DNA from: Chryseobacterium mucoviscidosis
GTDB taxonomy: Bacteria; Bacteroidota; Bacteroidia; Flavobacteriales; Weeksellaceae
NCBI RefSeq assembly: GCF_002177115.1
Contig: NZ_MVAG01000074.1
Location: 1 to 59,434, forward strand
Length of the DNA: 59,434 nt
Direction of reading: 5' to 3'
Within the stretch, counting starts at the first letter, position 1. Each line of letters starts with the position of its first letter. The position numbers and the translations under genes were made by a program. The notes beneath the pieces are model-generated. The model searched no databases. It had not been told where the DNA came from and saw only the letters and a program-made list of their open reading frames with translations. This document shows, piece after piece, positions 8,911 to 18,461 of the stretch.

Positions 8911-9495
8911 TTAATTATTAAATATAGAGTTTTTCCAGGCAGTAAGCATTTCGTCTCCCTTTTCAGGATCCATGAACATAATATTTACAGAAAAATCTTT
9001 TTTACCGAAAAGCCTGCTGAACATTAACATTTTCATAGATATTCCGTTAGGCAATGCTATTTCGAAAGTATTTTTGTAAAAAAGAAGGTTGTTTATCTTT
9101 TCTTTGGTTCTTGTGTTGGTAACCTTTGTATTTGGCATATTTTCTTTGAAAGATTTATAAACAATATCATTTATAAATGCATTAGCTTCTTCATAACTGC
9201 CATCTGTTTTGGTATCAAAGGGCTGATAATTAGTTTCCAGATAATTAAAATTTCCGGATTTTACGACAAATATCGTTTTACTTTGATTAATAACGTCTTG
9301 TCCAACAGTTTTTTCTAAAGCCTGTTCTCCTTTTCCTTGAAATCTTGCCCATTCTTCATGATCTACTTTTTCAAAACCTTCCGGAATCTGAATTTTCCAT
9401 TTAAATTCGGTACTGTAAAACATAGAACCTGAATTTTGAGCATATAGATTAGAAGATATAACAATAGAGAACAGAATGTAGAAAAAGCTTTTCAT
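8911..9495 (-). CDS. Hypothetical secreted protein
   Basis: A 194-residue protein with a clear signal peptide (MKSFFYILFSIVISSNLYA, cleavage about residue 19). The mature part opens with a FYSTEFKWKIQIPEGFEKV pattern typical of small periplasmic or lipid-facing proteins annotated as hypothetical in flavobacteria. No catalytic motif is seen. It is the first gene of a three-gene minus-strand unit. Confidence 0.65.
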   Translation of the reverse strand: MKSFFYILFSIVISSNLYAQNSGSMFYSTEFKWKIQIPEGFEKVDHEEWARFQGKGEQALEKTVGQDVINQSKTIFVVKSGNFNYLETNYQPFDTKTDGSYEEANAFINDIVYKSFKENMPNTKVTNTRTKEKINNLLFYKNTFEIALPNGISMKMLMFSRLFGKKDFSVNIMFMDPEKGDEMLTAWKNSIFNN

Positions 9496-9552
9496 GGTTA
9501 TACTAAATTTTAAAAGTTCAAATGTATAAAACTTATCTGTAAAGTTCCATTT

Positions 9553-11268
9553 TTAGGCGATGGGCAACACAAAATAAAAAGTACTTCCCTGATTTAAAGA
9601 ACTTTTAACGCCGATTTCTCCATTTTGTTTCTCAATGAAATTTTTAGAAATTGCAAGTCCTAAACCGGTTCCGTTCTGATGTTCTCCCGGAACCTGAAAA
9701 TAGCGGTCGAAAATCTGTCGCTGATATTTCTCTTCAATCCCTTTTCCGGTATCGGTGATGCTGAATTTAATTCCCGAATGTTCTTTTTCAACCGAAATCA
9801 GGATATTTTCATCCTGAAAAGAATGTTTAATAGCATTGCTCAGGAAATTATTCATTACCCAGACTGTTTTATCAAAATCAGCCAAAACAAAGTCCTTTTC
9901 ATCCGTCAGAAACTGGGTTTGGATCGAAATGTTTTTCTGTTCCGCCAGTTTTTCCACATTTTTTACAGCAGTCTGTACCATTTCTTTTGGAGCACAGCTT
10001 TCGATATTCAGGCGGATGTTTCCGGTTTCCACTTGAGATAAATTCAACAGTTCTCCCGTAATATCAAGCAGTCTTTGTCCGTCTTCATTAATGCTTTTTA
10101 ATAATTCTTTCTGCTGATCATTCAGTTCCCCGAATTTTTGATTTTCCAAAAGCTGAACGCCCATCTTTATAGCAGAAATAGGAGTTTTTAGTTCATGCGA
10201 AATGGTGGCGATAAAGTTGGTTTTTGCAAAATCCAGTTCTTTAAAAGGTGTAATATTTCGCAGCAGGATAACCTTTCCGATGTATTTTTTTTCCTTTTCT
10301 CCCGTCTTTGTAATATTGATCGGGATTACATCCTGCTCAAAATAATTTTCCTTATTGTCGGTTACAATTTTAATAGGATCTTTCTGCGGATGATTGATGT
10401 TTTTCAAAAGTTCCCTTATGAGATCATTGTTTACAGCCACTTCATGAACCGTTTTCCCGATAATTTCATCTTTATTGAGATTGGTGATTTTAAGAGCCTC
10501 ATCATTAATCATATAAATAAAATGATTTTCGTCCAGACCGATTACAGCATCGTGCATATTATTCACTAACGTTTCAATCCGTTTTTTATCCATAAGCTGT
10601 TCAGACAATGTGCTGCTTTCATATTCCTGAAGCTTTTCCGCCATGATGTTGAAAGAATTCGCAAGATCATTAAATTCTTCACTTCCCCTGAAATGAACTC
10701 TTTCGTTATAATTTTTATTGGCAATCTGTCGGATGCTGAACGTAAGCTGACTGATGGGTTCCGCAATTGTCTGAGGAAGATTAAAAACTAGCGTGATCGC
10801 AATTAAAAAACAGATGGTTCCAAGACAGGCGATCCAGAACGTTGCATTTTCTGCTGTTATAATGGCAATATCGCTTTTTCGCTCAATTCCTTTCATATTG
10901 AGTGACATGATTTTAACCAGATCTTCACGAATCAGCTTTTCCTTTTCCGGTGAAGGATCATTGATGTAGCTGTTGAAATGAAGATTAAGATTCTGGGTAG
11001 CTTCTTTCTCTCCGAATTCCGTTAAATTTCTTTCCTGAAGAAGATTATTTTTCTTAAAATCTTTAATGGCAACTGCGCTGTCGGTTTTCATTTTATCCAG
11101 AGCCAGAAGCATATTCTGGGAGAATTCCAGACTATTGTAATTGGCGATAAGAATTTTTTCCGTGTCAGATTTCAGTTTATTGATGTAAAAAGACCCGATA
11201 ACCGATAGCAAAACAATCAGCACAAATAAAAGACCTACTCCGAGGGTGAGTTTCGTTTTTAGTTTCAT
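9553..11268 (-). CDS. Sensor histidine kinase of the Kdp locus
   Basis: A 571-residue membrane histidine kinase. TM segments are at about 8-30 and 143-164, flanking a periplasmic sensor region. A HAMP domain follows (about 165-217), then a PAS domain (about 228-340), then the phosphoacceptor domain with ATISHELKTP (His about 358), and a HATPase domain with N-box NNFLSNAIKH (about 473-482), G1 DTGKG (506-510) and G2 GTGLGL (533-538). It starts 6 bp after the KdpD sensor half, so the two are almost certainly co-expressed. I infer that it supplies the kinase missing from that protein and phosphorylates the NtrC-type regulator at 18971-20296. Confidence 0.88.
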   Translation of the reverse strand: MKLKTKLTLGVGLLFVLIVLLSVIGSFYINKLKSDTEKILIANYNSLEFSQNMLLALDKMKTDSAVAIKDFKKNNLLQERNLTEFGEKEATQNLNLHFNSYINDPSPEKEKLIREDLVKIMSLNMKGIERKSDIAIITAENATFWIACLGTICFLIAITLVFNLPQTIAEPISQLTFSIRQIANKNYNERVHFRGSEEFNDLANSFNIMAEKLQEYESSTLSEQLMDKKRIETLVNNMHDAVIGLDENHFIYMINDEALKITNLNKDEIIGKTVHEVAVNNDLIRELLKNINHPQKDPIKIVTDNKENYFEQDVIPINITKTGEKEKKYIGKVILLRNITPFKELDFAKTNFIATISHELKTPISAIKMGVQLLENQKFGELNDQQKELLKSINEDGQRLLDITGELLNLSQVETGNIRLNIESCAPKEMVQTAVKNVEKLAEQKNISIQTQFLTDEKDFVLADFDKTVWVMNNFLSNAIKHSFQDENILISVEKEHSGIKFSITDTGKGIEEKYQRQIFDRYFQVPGEHQNGTGLGLAISKNFIEKQNGEIGVKSSLNQGSTFYFVLPIA

Positions 11269-11274
11269 TGCATT

Positions 11275-12387
11275 CTAAGATAAAATAATAATGTCGATCT
11301 GTCTTTCATTCAGTCGGTTCATTAACGTGTAGATCCAGCTATAGCCGAAAATTCTCTGCAAAAGATGAGCGTGCGGTTTTCCGATGCATACGGTGGTGAT
11401 GTTATGCGCAATCACATAGTCCAGAATCCCTTTATGAATACTGCTTTCCTTCTGCCGGATCACTTTGGCTCCCAATTCCTGAGCTAAATTAAAATTATTA
11501 ATCAGAAATCGCTGCTTGTTCAGTGCAATTTTTTCAGGATTTTCTGAAGGTTTCTGGATATAAAGAACGGTCCACGGACTGTTGTAATAACTTGCCAGTC
11601 TTGCCGTTTTCCGGATGATATTTTTGGCTATTTTCTCGTTGCTGCTGATGCAGGCAAGAAATTTTATGGGCTTAAAATTTTCAGTTTTGATCTCCGTTTC
11701 CACCTTTCTTTCAACATGGGTTGCCACTTCTTTTAAAGCCAGTTCCCGAAGCTGCAAAATATGTCCGCTTTGGAAAAAATTGCTTAAAGCGGTTTGGATT
11801 TTCTCTTTTTTGTAAATTTTTCCTTCTTTCAGGCGCGTTAGAAGTTCGTCGGCGGTTAAATCGATGTTGACTACCTCATCCGCCAAAGCCAGAATTTTAT
11901 CAGGAACCCGTTCCGAGACTTCTATTCCGGTGATCTTTTTTACTTCTTCATTCAGGCTTTCAATATGCTGAATATTCATCGCACTAATGACGTTGATTCC
12001 ATTATCCAGAATTTCCAGAACATCCTGCCATCTTTTTTTATTTTTTGAACCTTCAATGTTTGTGTGAGCCAGTTCGTCCACCAAAACAACTTCGGGATGG
12101 GTATTAATAATGGTCTGAAGATCCATTTCCTCCAGATTTTTACCTTTATAAAAAGAAGACCGTCTCGGTATTTCTGGGATTCCGTCTGTTAAAGCGACAG
12201 TTTCTTCTCTTCCGTGGGTTTCAATGTAGCCAATTTTTACGTCAATTCCGTTTCGCAAAAGAGCATGCGCTTCCTGAAGCATACGGAAGGTTTTTCCTAC
12301 ACCCGCGCTCATTCCGATGTAGATTTTAAATTTCCCTTTTCTGGATTTCTGGATGAGTTCTAAAAAATCTTTTGCTGAAGAAGACAT
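11275..12387 (-). CDS. kdpD: KdpD N-terminal sensor half (KdpD + USP domains, no kinase)
   Basis: A 370-residue protein holding only the cytoplasmic sensor part of KdpD. Walker A is GMSAGVGKT (25-33) and Walker B is VVLVDELAHTN (100-110). The signature YIETHGREET (about 54-63) follows Walker A. A universal-stress-protein-like domain occupies about residues 240-370. The four TM helices, DHp and HATPase domains of full KdpD (about 890 residues in E. coli) are absent. The neighbouring separate kinase (9553-11268) fills that role by inference. In KdpD the N-terminal region senses K+ status and the USP domain binds small ligands; which ligand applies here is unknown. Confidence 0.9.
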   Translation of the reverse strand: MSSSAKDFLELIQKSRKGKFKIYIGMSAGVGKTFRMLQEAHALLRNGIDVKIGYIETHGREETVALTDGIPEIPRRSSFYKGKNLEEMDLQTIINTHPEVVLVDELAHTNIEGSKNKKRWQDVLEILDNGINVISAMNIQHIESLNEEVKKITGIEVSERVPDKILALADEVVNIDLTADELLTRLKEGKIYKKEKIQTALSNFFQSGHILQLRELALKEVATHVERKVETEIKTENFKPIKFLACISSNEKIAKNIIRKTARLASYYNSPWTVLYIQKPSENPEKIALNKQRFLINNFNLAQELGAKVIRQKESSIHKGILDYVIAHNITTVCIGKPHAHLLQRIFGYSWIYTLMNRLNERQIDIIILS

Positions 12388-12444
12388 GGCTTTTATTGTT
12401 TTAATTTTATTTTAAAGGATTATCATCGTTATCAAAGTCATTAC

Positions 12445-12477
12445 AAACCTCACAGGTTTTTAAAACCTGTGAGGTTT
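12445..12477. repeat. Perfect 33-bp palindrome between porin and kdpD
   Basis: Sixteen bases (12445-12460, AAACCTCACAGGTTTT) are repeated as a perfect inverse at 12462-12477 around a single central T. It ends the porin message in either strand sense and could act as a terminator or processing site that lowers expression of the regulatory genes downstream. The sequence resembles a palindrome dispersed in other flavobacterial genomes, from memory. Confidence 0.75.
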
Positions 12478-12502
12478 CCTGCTTTAGACTTAATAATTTC
12501 TC

Positions 12503-13588
12503 TTAAAACCAGGCAGCTAAACTGGTGGTGATGAAAAAATTTCCCTGTCTTAAATTGTCATTTTTTACAAAAATGGCATCTTTGGAAGTAAATCCTCTTG
12601 CTTCCGTACGGAAAACCACATTTTTCAGGATCTGATAATCAACATTCAGAGAATATCCGAAAGTCTGAAATCCATTAGGCGTTTCCGTAGCGATGATAAC
12701 CCCGTTTTTATCGCTGAAATATTCCACACGTCCCGCAAGACTCCACTGATCGTCAAACTGATACTTCATCAATACGTTTGGAGAATACCAAAGGTTGTAG
12801 CTTTCACTTCCTTTTTCTTTCTGTTCGGCTCCGATATCAAAACCTAACGTTGTTGAGAAATGATCCGTCAACTGAAAATTTCCGTACAGATCATGGAAGT
12901 AACGCATTCTTTTATCATCCTGCGGTTTATCGTTTCCTATGAATGAACTGCTGTTCAGTGTAATCTTCTCGTTGGGTTTAAAAGTAATCTGATGCCCGAA
13001 AGAAAGACTTTTATTTCCTTCAGCTTTTGCAATTCTCTGCCATCCGTTTAAAACAAGACCGCTCAGAAACCATTTTCCGTTATCCGAAGTGTAAGAAACT
13101 TTGGCTCCGGTTTCGAAATAGGGAGAATTTTCTGCCGCGAGACTTCTGGTAAGATTAACGTTATCTTTCCCGATTGCGCTTTCCCACCCAATGTGCGACG
13201 GCATGATCCCTGCATCGATCCACAGATTTTTTGTTTTGGAAATTTTAATTCCGATATTCGCTTCATTTACATATTTCAGAGCGTCCTGTTCCGCAGCCAG
13301 ATTATCCTGTGCATAAGTTCCTGCCATCAGAGCGAGATTGGCGCGCATCCTGTCGTTTTCATAGTTGGCTTTAATGAATCCTAAATTGAGGTTAACTTCA
13401 TTGTGCCTGTTGTAGCTGTACAAAAAGTTCTGGCGGTTTCCTCCGGAAGGTTCATTGAAATCATAGGTGTAAAAAAGTTCAGCATAAGCAGAGATTTTCA
13501 GCTTGGTATCGGTTTTTGCAGAGTCTGTGTTTTGTGCCTTCGGTAAGAAAAATCCTGCAAGTAAGAATGCCGCAATATATTTTTTCAT
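12503..13588 (-). CDS. Outer-membrane beta-barrel porin of the Kdp locus
   Basis: A 361-residue protein with a signal peptide (MKKYIAAFLLAGFFLPKAQN) and alternating aromatic/polar beta-strands throughout, ending in the C-terminal Phe (TTSLAAWF) typical of outer-membrane barrels. The pattern fits the OmpL-like putative porin-2 group. It lies 11 bp after kdpC on the same strand, so it is probably part of the operon. I infer that it supplies an outer-membrane path for K+ when the pump is needed. Direct evidence of selectivity is not in the sequence. Confidence 0.8.
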   Translation of the reverse strand: MKKYIAAFLLAGFFLPKAQNTDSAKTDTKLKISAYAELFYTYDFNEPSGGNRQNFLYSYNRHNEVNLNLGFIKANYENDRMRANLALMAGTYAQDNLAAEQDALKYVNEANIGIKISKTKNLWIDAGIMPSHIGWESAIGKDNVNLTRSLAAENSPYFETGAKVSYTSDNGKWFLSGLVLNGWQRIAKAEGNKSLSFGHQITFKPNEKITLNSSSFIGNDKPQDDKRMRYFHDLYGNFQLTDHFSTTLGFDIGAEQKEKGSESYNLWYSPNVLMKYQFDDQWSLAGRVEYFSDKNGVIIATETPNGFQTFGYSLNVDYQILKNVVFRTEARGFTSKDAIFVKNDNLRQGNFFITTSLAAWF

Positions 13589-13599
13589 AAAATTTTACT

Positions 13600-14148
13600 T
13601 TATTTAAGCTGATCCAGAGCAATGTTAAGTTTTAATACATTTACTTTTGATGGACCGAAAATAGATGTTTCTGTTTGATTTTTGATAAGTTGTTCCAGTT
13701 TTTCTGAACTGATATTTCTGTTTTTTGCCACTCTTTTAATCTGATAAAGCGCGCCTTCCGGAGAAATGTCCGGATCAAGTCCGCTTCCGCTTGCTGTTAC
13801 GAGTTCTACAGGCACTTTTGCGTTCTGCATTTCGGGATTCATCATTTTTAAAGTGTCAATTCTTTTCTGTACGGTCTGAAGATATTCTTCGTTGCTTGGT
13901 CCTTTATTGCTTCCCGCACTTCCTGCCGCATTGTAATCTACCGCAGAAGGACGACCGTGAAAATATTTCGGAGACGTAAAATTCTGTCCGATATTGGCGT
14001 AAAATTTCTGTCCTTTAAAATTAATAATTTCTGCATTTCCCTGAGTCGGTAAAACTTTAGAACCTGCGTAGACAATTCCTAAATATATTCCGACAATTAC
14101 AAGCATTACCAATGTAAGTCTGGATGCTGATAAAATATGATTTTTCAT
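13600..14148 (-). CDS. kdpC: Potassium-transporting ATPase subunit KdpC
   Basis: A 182-residue protein with one N-terminal TM segment (about 10-30). Family motifs include NIGQNFTSPKYFHGRPSA (about 52-69), AAGSAGSNKGPSN (about 74-86) and VPVELVTASGSGLDPDISPE (about 112-131), followed by LEQLIKNQT. Length and motif order are those of canonical KdpC, the single-pass subunit that sits between KdpA and KdpB and raises ATP affinity. It follows kdpB after a 94-bp gap that contains a low-complexity repeat. Confidence 0.96.
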   Translation of the reverse strand: MKNHILSASRLTLVMLVIVGIYLGIVYAGSKVLPTQGNAEIINFKGQKFYANIGQNFTSPKYFHGRPSAVDYNAAGSAGSNKGPSNEEYLQTVQKRIDTLKMMNPEMQNAKVPVELVTASGSGLDPDISPEGALYQIKRVAKNRNISSEKLEQLIKNQTETSIFGPSKVNVLKLNIALDQLK

Positions 14149-14165
14149 TTGAATTAAATTTTTGA

Positions 14166-14242
14166 GTTGAGTAGAAGGAAGATGGAAGAAGGGTGACGGA
14201 AGTTAAAATATTACGTTCCATTTCCAGCTTCAAACTTCCAGT
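14166..14242. repeat. GGAAGATGGAAG-type low-complexity repeat
   Basis: The gap between kdpC and kdpB holds GAAGGAAGATGGAAGAAGGG (14174-14193) and, about 30 bp further, TTCCAGCTTCAAACTTCCAG (14222-14241). One half is the approximate complement of the other, so the stretch could fold. This resembles an intergenic filler repeat I recall from related genomes. Confidence 0.45.
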
Positions 14243-16282
14243 CTAATAAAAAAGACTTATAACTAAATCGATGAGCTTTATTCCGAAAAATGGGGCAATA
14301 ATTCCGCCCAGTCCGTAGATTAAGAGATTTCTTCTCAATAATGCGCTGGCTCCGATCGGTTTGTAAGCAACACCTTTCAAAGCTAAAGGAATAAGGATCG
14401 GGATGATGATGGCGTTAAAAATAATCGCAGATAAAATCGCAGATTCAGGGCTGTGAAGATTCATAATATTCAGCTTCTGAAGTGCCGGAATAAACGTGAT
14501 GAACAATGCCGGAATAATCGCAAAATATTTAGCAACATCATTCGCTATACTGAAAGTTGTTAACGTTCCGCGTGTCATCAGTAACTGTTTTCCGATTTCC
14601 ACAATTTCAATAAGCTTCGTAGGATCATTATCTAGATCCACCATATTTCCTGCTTCTTTCGCTGCCTGTGTTCCGCTGTTCATTGCTACGCCCACATCGG
14701 CTTGTGCAAGTGCGGGAGCATCGTTGGTTCCGTCTCCCATCATAGCAACCAGTTTTCCTTCCTGCTGCTCTTTTTTAATGTAGTTCATCTTATCTTCCGG
14801 TTTTGCTTCGGCGATAAAATCGTCTACTCCGGCTTTTTCAGCGATAAATTTTGCGGTTAAAGGGTTGTCTCCGGTTACCATTACTGTTTTCACGCCCATT
14901 TTTCTTAACCTCTGAAAACGCTCCTGAATTCCGGTCTTGATGATGTCCTGAAGTTCGATAACTCCCCAGACTTTTTCATTAACAGAAACAACTAAAGGAG
15001 TTCCTCCGTTTTCGGAAATTCTGGTAACGGCTTCCTGTGTTTCGGAAGGGAAAATATTTCCCGCTTTTTCCGTCAGTTTTTTAATGGTGTCATAGGCTCC
15101 CTTTCGGATTCTCGTGTTTTCAAAATCGATTCCTGAAGTTCGGGTTTCAGCCGTAAAATCAATATAAACCGGATTGGGAACAAGTAAATCTTCGGATTTT
15201 AAATGGCTTAATTCGATAATCGATTTTCCTTCAGGTGTTTCATCCGCAACGGAACTCAGTGCCGAAGCTTTGATGAATTCATCAAGCTGAATTCCATTTG
15301 AAGGATGAAATTGGGTTGCTTTACGGTTTCCGATGGTAATGGTTCCTGTTTTATCCAGAAGCAGTACATCAATATCTCCCGCAGTTTCAACGGCTTTACC
15401 ACTTTTGGTGATCACGTTGGCTCTCAAAGCTCTGTCCATTCCCGCGATTCCGATTGCAGAAAGCAGACCGCCAATCGTTGTGGGAATCAAACAAACGAAA
15501 AGTGAGATAAATGCCGCAATGGTAATCGGTGTCTGCGCGTAGTCTGCAAAAGGTTTCAGGGTAACGGTTACGATAATAAAGGTAAGCGTAAAACCTGCTA
15601 AAAGTATGGTTAATGCGATTTCGTTGGGTGTTTTCTGTCGGGAAGCACCTTCCACAAGAGCAATCATTTTATCTAAGAAAGATTCTCCGGGTTTGGTGGT
15701 TACTTTTACTTTTATTCTGTCGGAAAGGACTTTTGTACCGCCTGTTACGGAACTTTTGTCTCCTCCTGCTTCACGGATAACGGGTGCGCTTTCTCCGGTG
15801 ATGGCAGATTCGTCGATGGTTGCAAGACCTTCGATAATTTCTCCGTCCATCGGGATCTGATCTCCGGCTTCGCAAAGGAAAATATCGCCCAGTTTCATTT
15901 CGGCAGATTTTTTCATCACGGTTTCTACCTGAAATCCCTGTTTGTTGCTTACGACAACTTTTGCGGGAGTTTCCTCACGGGTTTTTCGTAAAGTATCCGC
16001 TTGCGCTTTTCCTCTTGCTTCAGCAATGGCTTCGGCAAAATTTGCGAATAAAACCGTAAAAAATAAGATAACGAATACTAAAAAATTATAGCTGAAACTG
16101 CCTTGAGACTTATCTCCGGTAAGGCTGAAAAGGCTTACAATAAGCATGACAACGGTTCCGATCTCTACGAGAAACATGACAGGATTTTTAAACATGATTT
16201 TCGGATTCAGTTTTACGAAAGACTGTTTGATGGCTTCGTTTACCAAATCTTTTTGAAACAATGTCTGAGATTGATTTTTCAT
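14243..16282 (-). CDS. kdpB: Potassium-transporting ATPase ATP-binding subunit KdpB
   Basis: A 679-residue P-type ATPase, normal length for KdpB. The phosphorylation motif DKTGT is at 310-314 and the dephosphorylation loop TGES at 162-165. [10 protein letters not shown] and [10 protein letters not shown] mark the P-domain hinge, and the N-terminal TM region and [15 protein letters not shown] are typical of KdpB. It hydrolyses ATP to drive K+ entry through KdpA. A 308-bp gene-free gap separates it from kdpA, which is unusual because these genes are normally adjacent or overlapping. Confidence 0.98.
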   Translation of the reverse strand: MKNQSQTLFQKDLVNEAIKQSFVKLNPKIMFKNPVMFLVEIGTVVMLIVSLFSLTGDKSQGSFSYNFLVFVILFFTVLFANFAEAIAEARGKAQADTLRKTREETPAKVVVSNKQGFQVETVMKKSAEMKLGDIFLCEAGDQIPMDGEIIEGLATIDESAITGESAPVIREAGGDKSSVTGGTKVLSDRIKVKVTTKPGESFLDKMIALVEGASRQKTPNEIALTILLAGFTLTFIIVTVTLKPFADYAQTPITIAAFISLFVCLIPTTIGGLLSAIGIAGMDRALRANVITKSGKAVETAGDIDVLLLDKTGTITIGNRKATQFHPSNGIQLDEFIKASALSSVADETPEGKSIIELSHLKSEDLLVPNPVYIDFTAETRTSGIDFENTRIRKGAYDTIKKLTEKAGNIFPSETQEAVTRISENGGTPLVVSVNEKVWGVIELQDIIKTGIQERFQRLRKMGVKTVMVTGDNPLTAKFIAEKAGVDDFIAEAKPEDKMNYIKKEQQEGKLVAMMGDGTNDAPALAQADVGVAMNSGTQAAKEAGNMVDLDNDPTKLIEIVEIGKQLLMTRGTLTTFSIANDVAKYFAIIPALFITFIPALQKLNIMNLHSPESAILSAIIFNAIIIPILIPLALKGVAYKPIGASALLRRNLLIYGLGGIIAPFFGIKLIDLVISLFY

Positions 16283-16590
16283 TTTGTTTTGAAAGTGTTA
16301 TATCATTGGAAACCAAAATCAACCATTAAAGCAAATTAATATTAAAGAATAAAAATGGATAATATTAGTTGGGTATGGATGAAAATTGAGACTAGTTTTC
16401 TTTATATAATCTGCTTAATGGTTTGAATTGATTTTTGAATTAAATTTTTCTTTTTTTGAAGCATTAAGATTTATTTAAGAAGCGAAGTTTAATCAAGAAA
16501 TATTCAATGAATATTTTAAACTTAATAATTTGATAAGCTTATTTTTCTTAACATCTTAAATAAGTCTTAATGATTCAATTATTTAATTTT
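16283..16590. other. 308-bp gene-free gap between kdpA and kdpB
   Basis: Very AT-rich with no ORF on either strand. It contains words such as TATATAATCTGCTTAATGG, AAGAAGCGAAG and TCTTAACATCTTAAATAAG. Similar words recur at about 18800-18880, upstream of the operon, and around 46314-46370. I read this as a degenerate intergenic repeat inserted into the operon. A transcript could still cross it. Confidence 0.5.
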
Positions 16591-18285
16591 TTATTTAGAA
16601 AAATACAGAAGCTGTTCTGCAATCGGACCCAAAGTAAGGGCAGGGAAGAAGGACAGCGCTGCGATCAGAAGAATAACGGCTAACGTCATAAATCCGAAAG
16701 TGGCAGTATCTGTTTTCAGCGTTCCCGAGCTTTCAGGAATATATTTTTTCTGTGCCAGTAATCCTGCGATTGCTACCGGACCGATAATCGGGATAAATCT
16801 TGATAATAAAAGCACAATTCCTGTGGAAATGTTCCACCACGGAGTGTTGTCTCCCAAACCTTCAAAACCGGAACCGTTGTTTGCAGATGATGAGGTAAAT
16901 TCGTACAGCATTTCACTAAAGCCGTGGAAACCTGGATTATTCAGCGTTTTTGCTCCGAATTCAGGCAGATAAGCTGTTAAAGCTGTTCCTACCAAGATCA
17001 GAAAAGGATGGAATAAAGCCACAATCATTGCGATCTTCATTTCTTTAGCTTCAATTTTTTTGCCTAAAAATTCAGGCGTTCTTCCCACCATTAATCCGCT
17101 GATGAATACGGCAAGAATAATGAAAATGAAATAGTTGAGAATTCCGACACCGCATCCGCCGTAGAAACAGTTGATCATCATGGCAAGAAGCTCATTCATC
17201 CCCGAAAGCGGCATCGTACTGTCATGCATCGCGTTTACAGATCCTGTTGAAATAACGGTTGTAGCAATGCTCCAGTACGCTGAAGCAGCACTTCCGAAAC
17301 GTATTTCTTTACCTTCCATCGCTCCAAGATGAGAATCTGTTCCCATTTGCGTAATCAGAGGATTTCCATTGGTTTCGTTAATAACGTTCGGAACGGTTAA
17401 AGCCAGAAAACCAATCGTCATGACGGCAAAAATCGTCCATGAAAGTTTTCTTTTCTTCAGATAAAATCCTAAAGCAAAAACCAGTGCAAAAGGAATAATC
17501 ATCTGAACAATCATTTCCGTCATATTGGTCGTATAATTCGGGTTTTCTAACGGATGCGCCGAGTTGGCTCCGAAAAATCCGCCTCCGTTTGTTCCCAGAT
17601 GTTTGATGGCAACAAAAGCGGCAACCGGACCTCGCGAAACATCCATTTTGGCTCCTTCCAGAGTGGTAATATGGTCTTTTCCTTCGAAAGTCATCGGACT
17701 TCCGTTGGATGAAAGAATGAAAGCAACCACAATGCTTAAAGGCAATAAAATACGGATCACAGATTTGGTGAAGAAATCGTAAAAATTCCCCAGTTCTGTT
17801 GTCGTTTTATCTTTGAAAGCTTTGAATAGAACAGCCATTGCAGCCATTCCTGTCGCAGCAGAGACAAATTGCAAAAACATTAAATACAACTGACTGAAAT
17901 AGCTGACTCCCGTTTCTCCGGAATAGTGCTGCAAATTACAGTTGACTAAAAAAGAGATGGCGGTATTGAATGCTAAATCCGGCGACATATCCGGATTTCC
18001 GTCCGGATTCAAAGGGAGCCAGGATTGATTCAGCAAGATAAAAAAGGCAAGAATAAACCATACAAAATTGATGGTTAACATCGCAGACATATTCTGTTTC
18101 CAGGTCATTTGACGGTTCGGATTGATGCCTGAGATTTTATAGATCAGATTTTCAGCGGGCTGAAAAATTTTGTCTAAAAAGGTTTTTTTGTAGCCGTATA
18201 CATTAGCAATATATTTTCCGAGAAAAATACCAATTACTAAGGTAATCGTGAACATGGCAATAATGCCTAAAATTTCTGTGTTCAT
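16591..18285 (-). CDS. kdpA: Potassium-transporting ATPase subunit KdpA
   Basis: A 564-residue, highly hydrophobic channel-like subunit with about ten TM helices, normal length for KdpA. Typical stretches are TAISFLVNCNLQHYSGETG, LGTNGGGFFGANSAHPLENP, FGSAASAYWS, YGGCGVGILNYF and SSANNGSGFEGL, which include the selectivity-filter loops. It binds and conducts K+ in the KdpFABC complex in the inner membrane. The ATG at 18285 is 9 bp after the end of kdpF. Confidence 0.98.
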   Translation of the reverse strand: MNTEILGIIAMFTITLVIGIFLGKYIANVYGYKKTFLDKIFQPAENLIYKISGINPNRQMTWKQNMSAMLTINFVWFILAFFILLNQSWLPLNPDGNPDMSPDLAFNTAISFLVNCNLQHYSGETGVSYFSQLYLMFLQFVSAATGMAAMAVLFKAFKDKTTTELGNFYDFFTKSVIRILLPLSIVVAFILSSNGSPMTFEGKDHITTLEGAKMDVSRGPVAAFVAIKHLGTNGGGFFGANSAHPLENPNYTTNMTEMIVQMIIPFALVFALGFYLKKRKLSWTIFAVMTIGFLALTVPNVINETNGNPLITQMGTDSHLGAMEGKEIRFGSAASAYWSIATTVISTGSVNAMHDSTMPLSGMNELLAMMINCFYGGCGVGILNYFIFIILAVFISGLMVGRTPEFLGKKIEAKEMKIAMIVALFHPFLILVGTALTAYLPEFGAKTLNNPGFHGFSEMLYEFTSSSANNGSGFEGLGDNTPWWNISTGIVLLLSRFIPIIGPVAIAGLLAQKKYIPESSGTLKTDTATFGFMTLAVILLIAALSFFPALTLGPIAEQLLYFSK

Positions 18286-18294
18286 TATTTTTGG

Positions 18295-18372
18295 TTAAAA
18301 TTTTTCAGGTTTTATTAATACATAGCAGATGTACACAAAGGCGATAACGGATAGGAAAAATAAACTCCACAT
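18295..18372 (-). CDS. kdpF: KdpF small membrane subunit
   Basis: A 25-residue ORF from ATG at 18372 to TAA at 18295-18297. It is a single TM helix (MWSLFFLSVIAFVYICYVLI) followed by KPEKF, the same ending pattern as known KdpF peptides. It sits directly before kdpA (9-bp gap), as kdpF does in other bacteria. KdpF stabilises the KdpABC complex at the lipid boundary. Confidence 0.85.
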   Translation of the reverse strand: MWSLFFLSVIAFVYICYVLIKPEKF

Positions 18373-18377
18373 AATTT

Positions 18378-18461
18378 TTATATTTTATCAAAAAATTCAA
18401 CGGATTTGTAAGAGATCCAGAATAATAAGGCGCTGAGAAGAATTAAAACGGCTAACATCAT
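18378..18461 (-). CDS. Small membrane peptide upstream of kdpF
   Basis: A 27-residue ORF (MMLAVLILLSALLFWISYKS, then VEFFDKI) with one predicted TM helix. Its start overlaps the stop of the preceding 35-aa ORF by four bases (ATGA), and it ends 5 bp before kdpF. The overlap and the TM character suggest a translated peptide of the operon rather than chance. Its role is unknown; it may be a second KdpF-like subunit. Confidence 0.55.
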   Translation of the reverse strand: MMLAVLILLSALLFWISYKSVEFFDKI

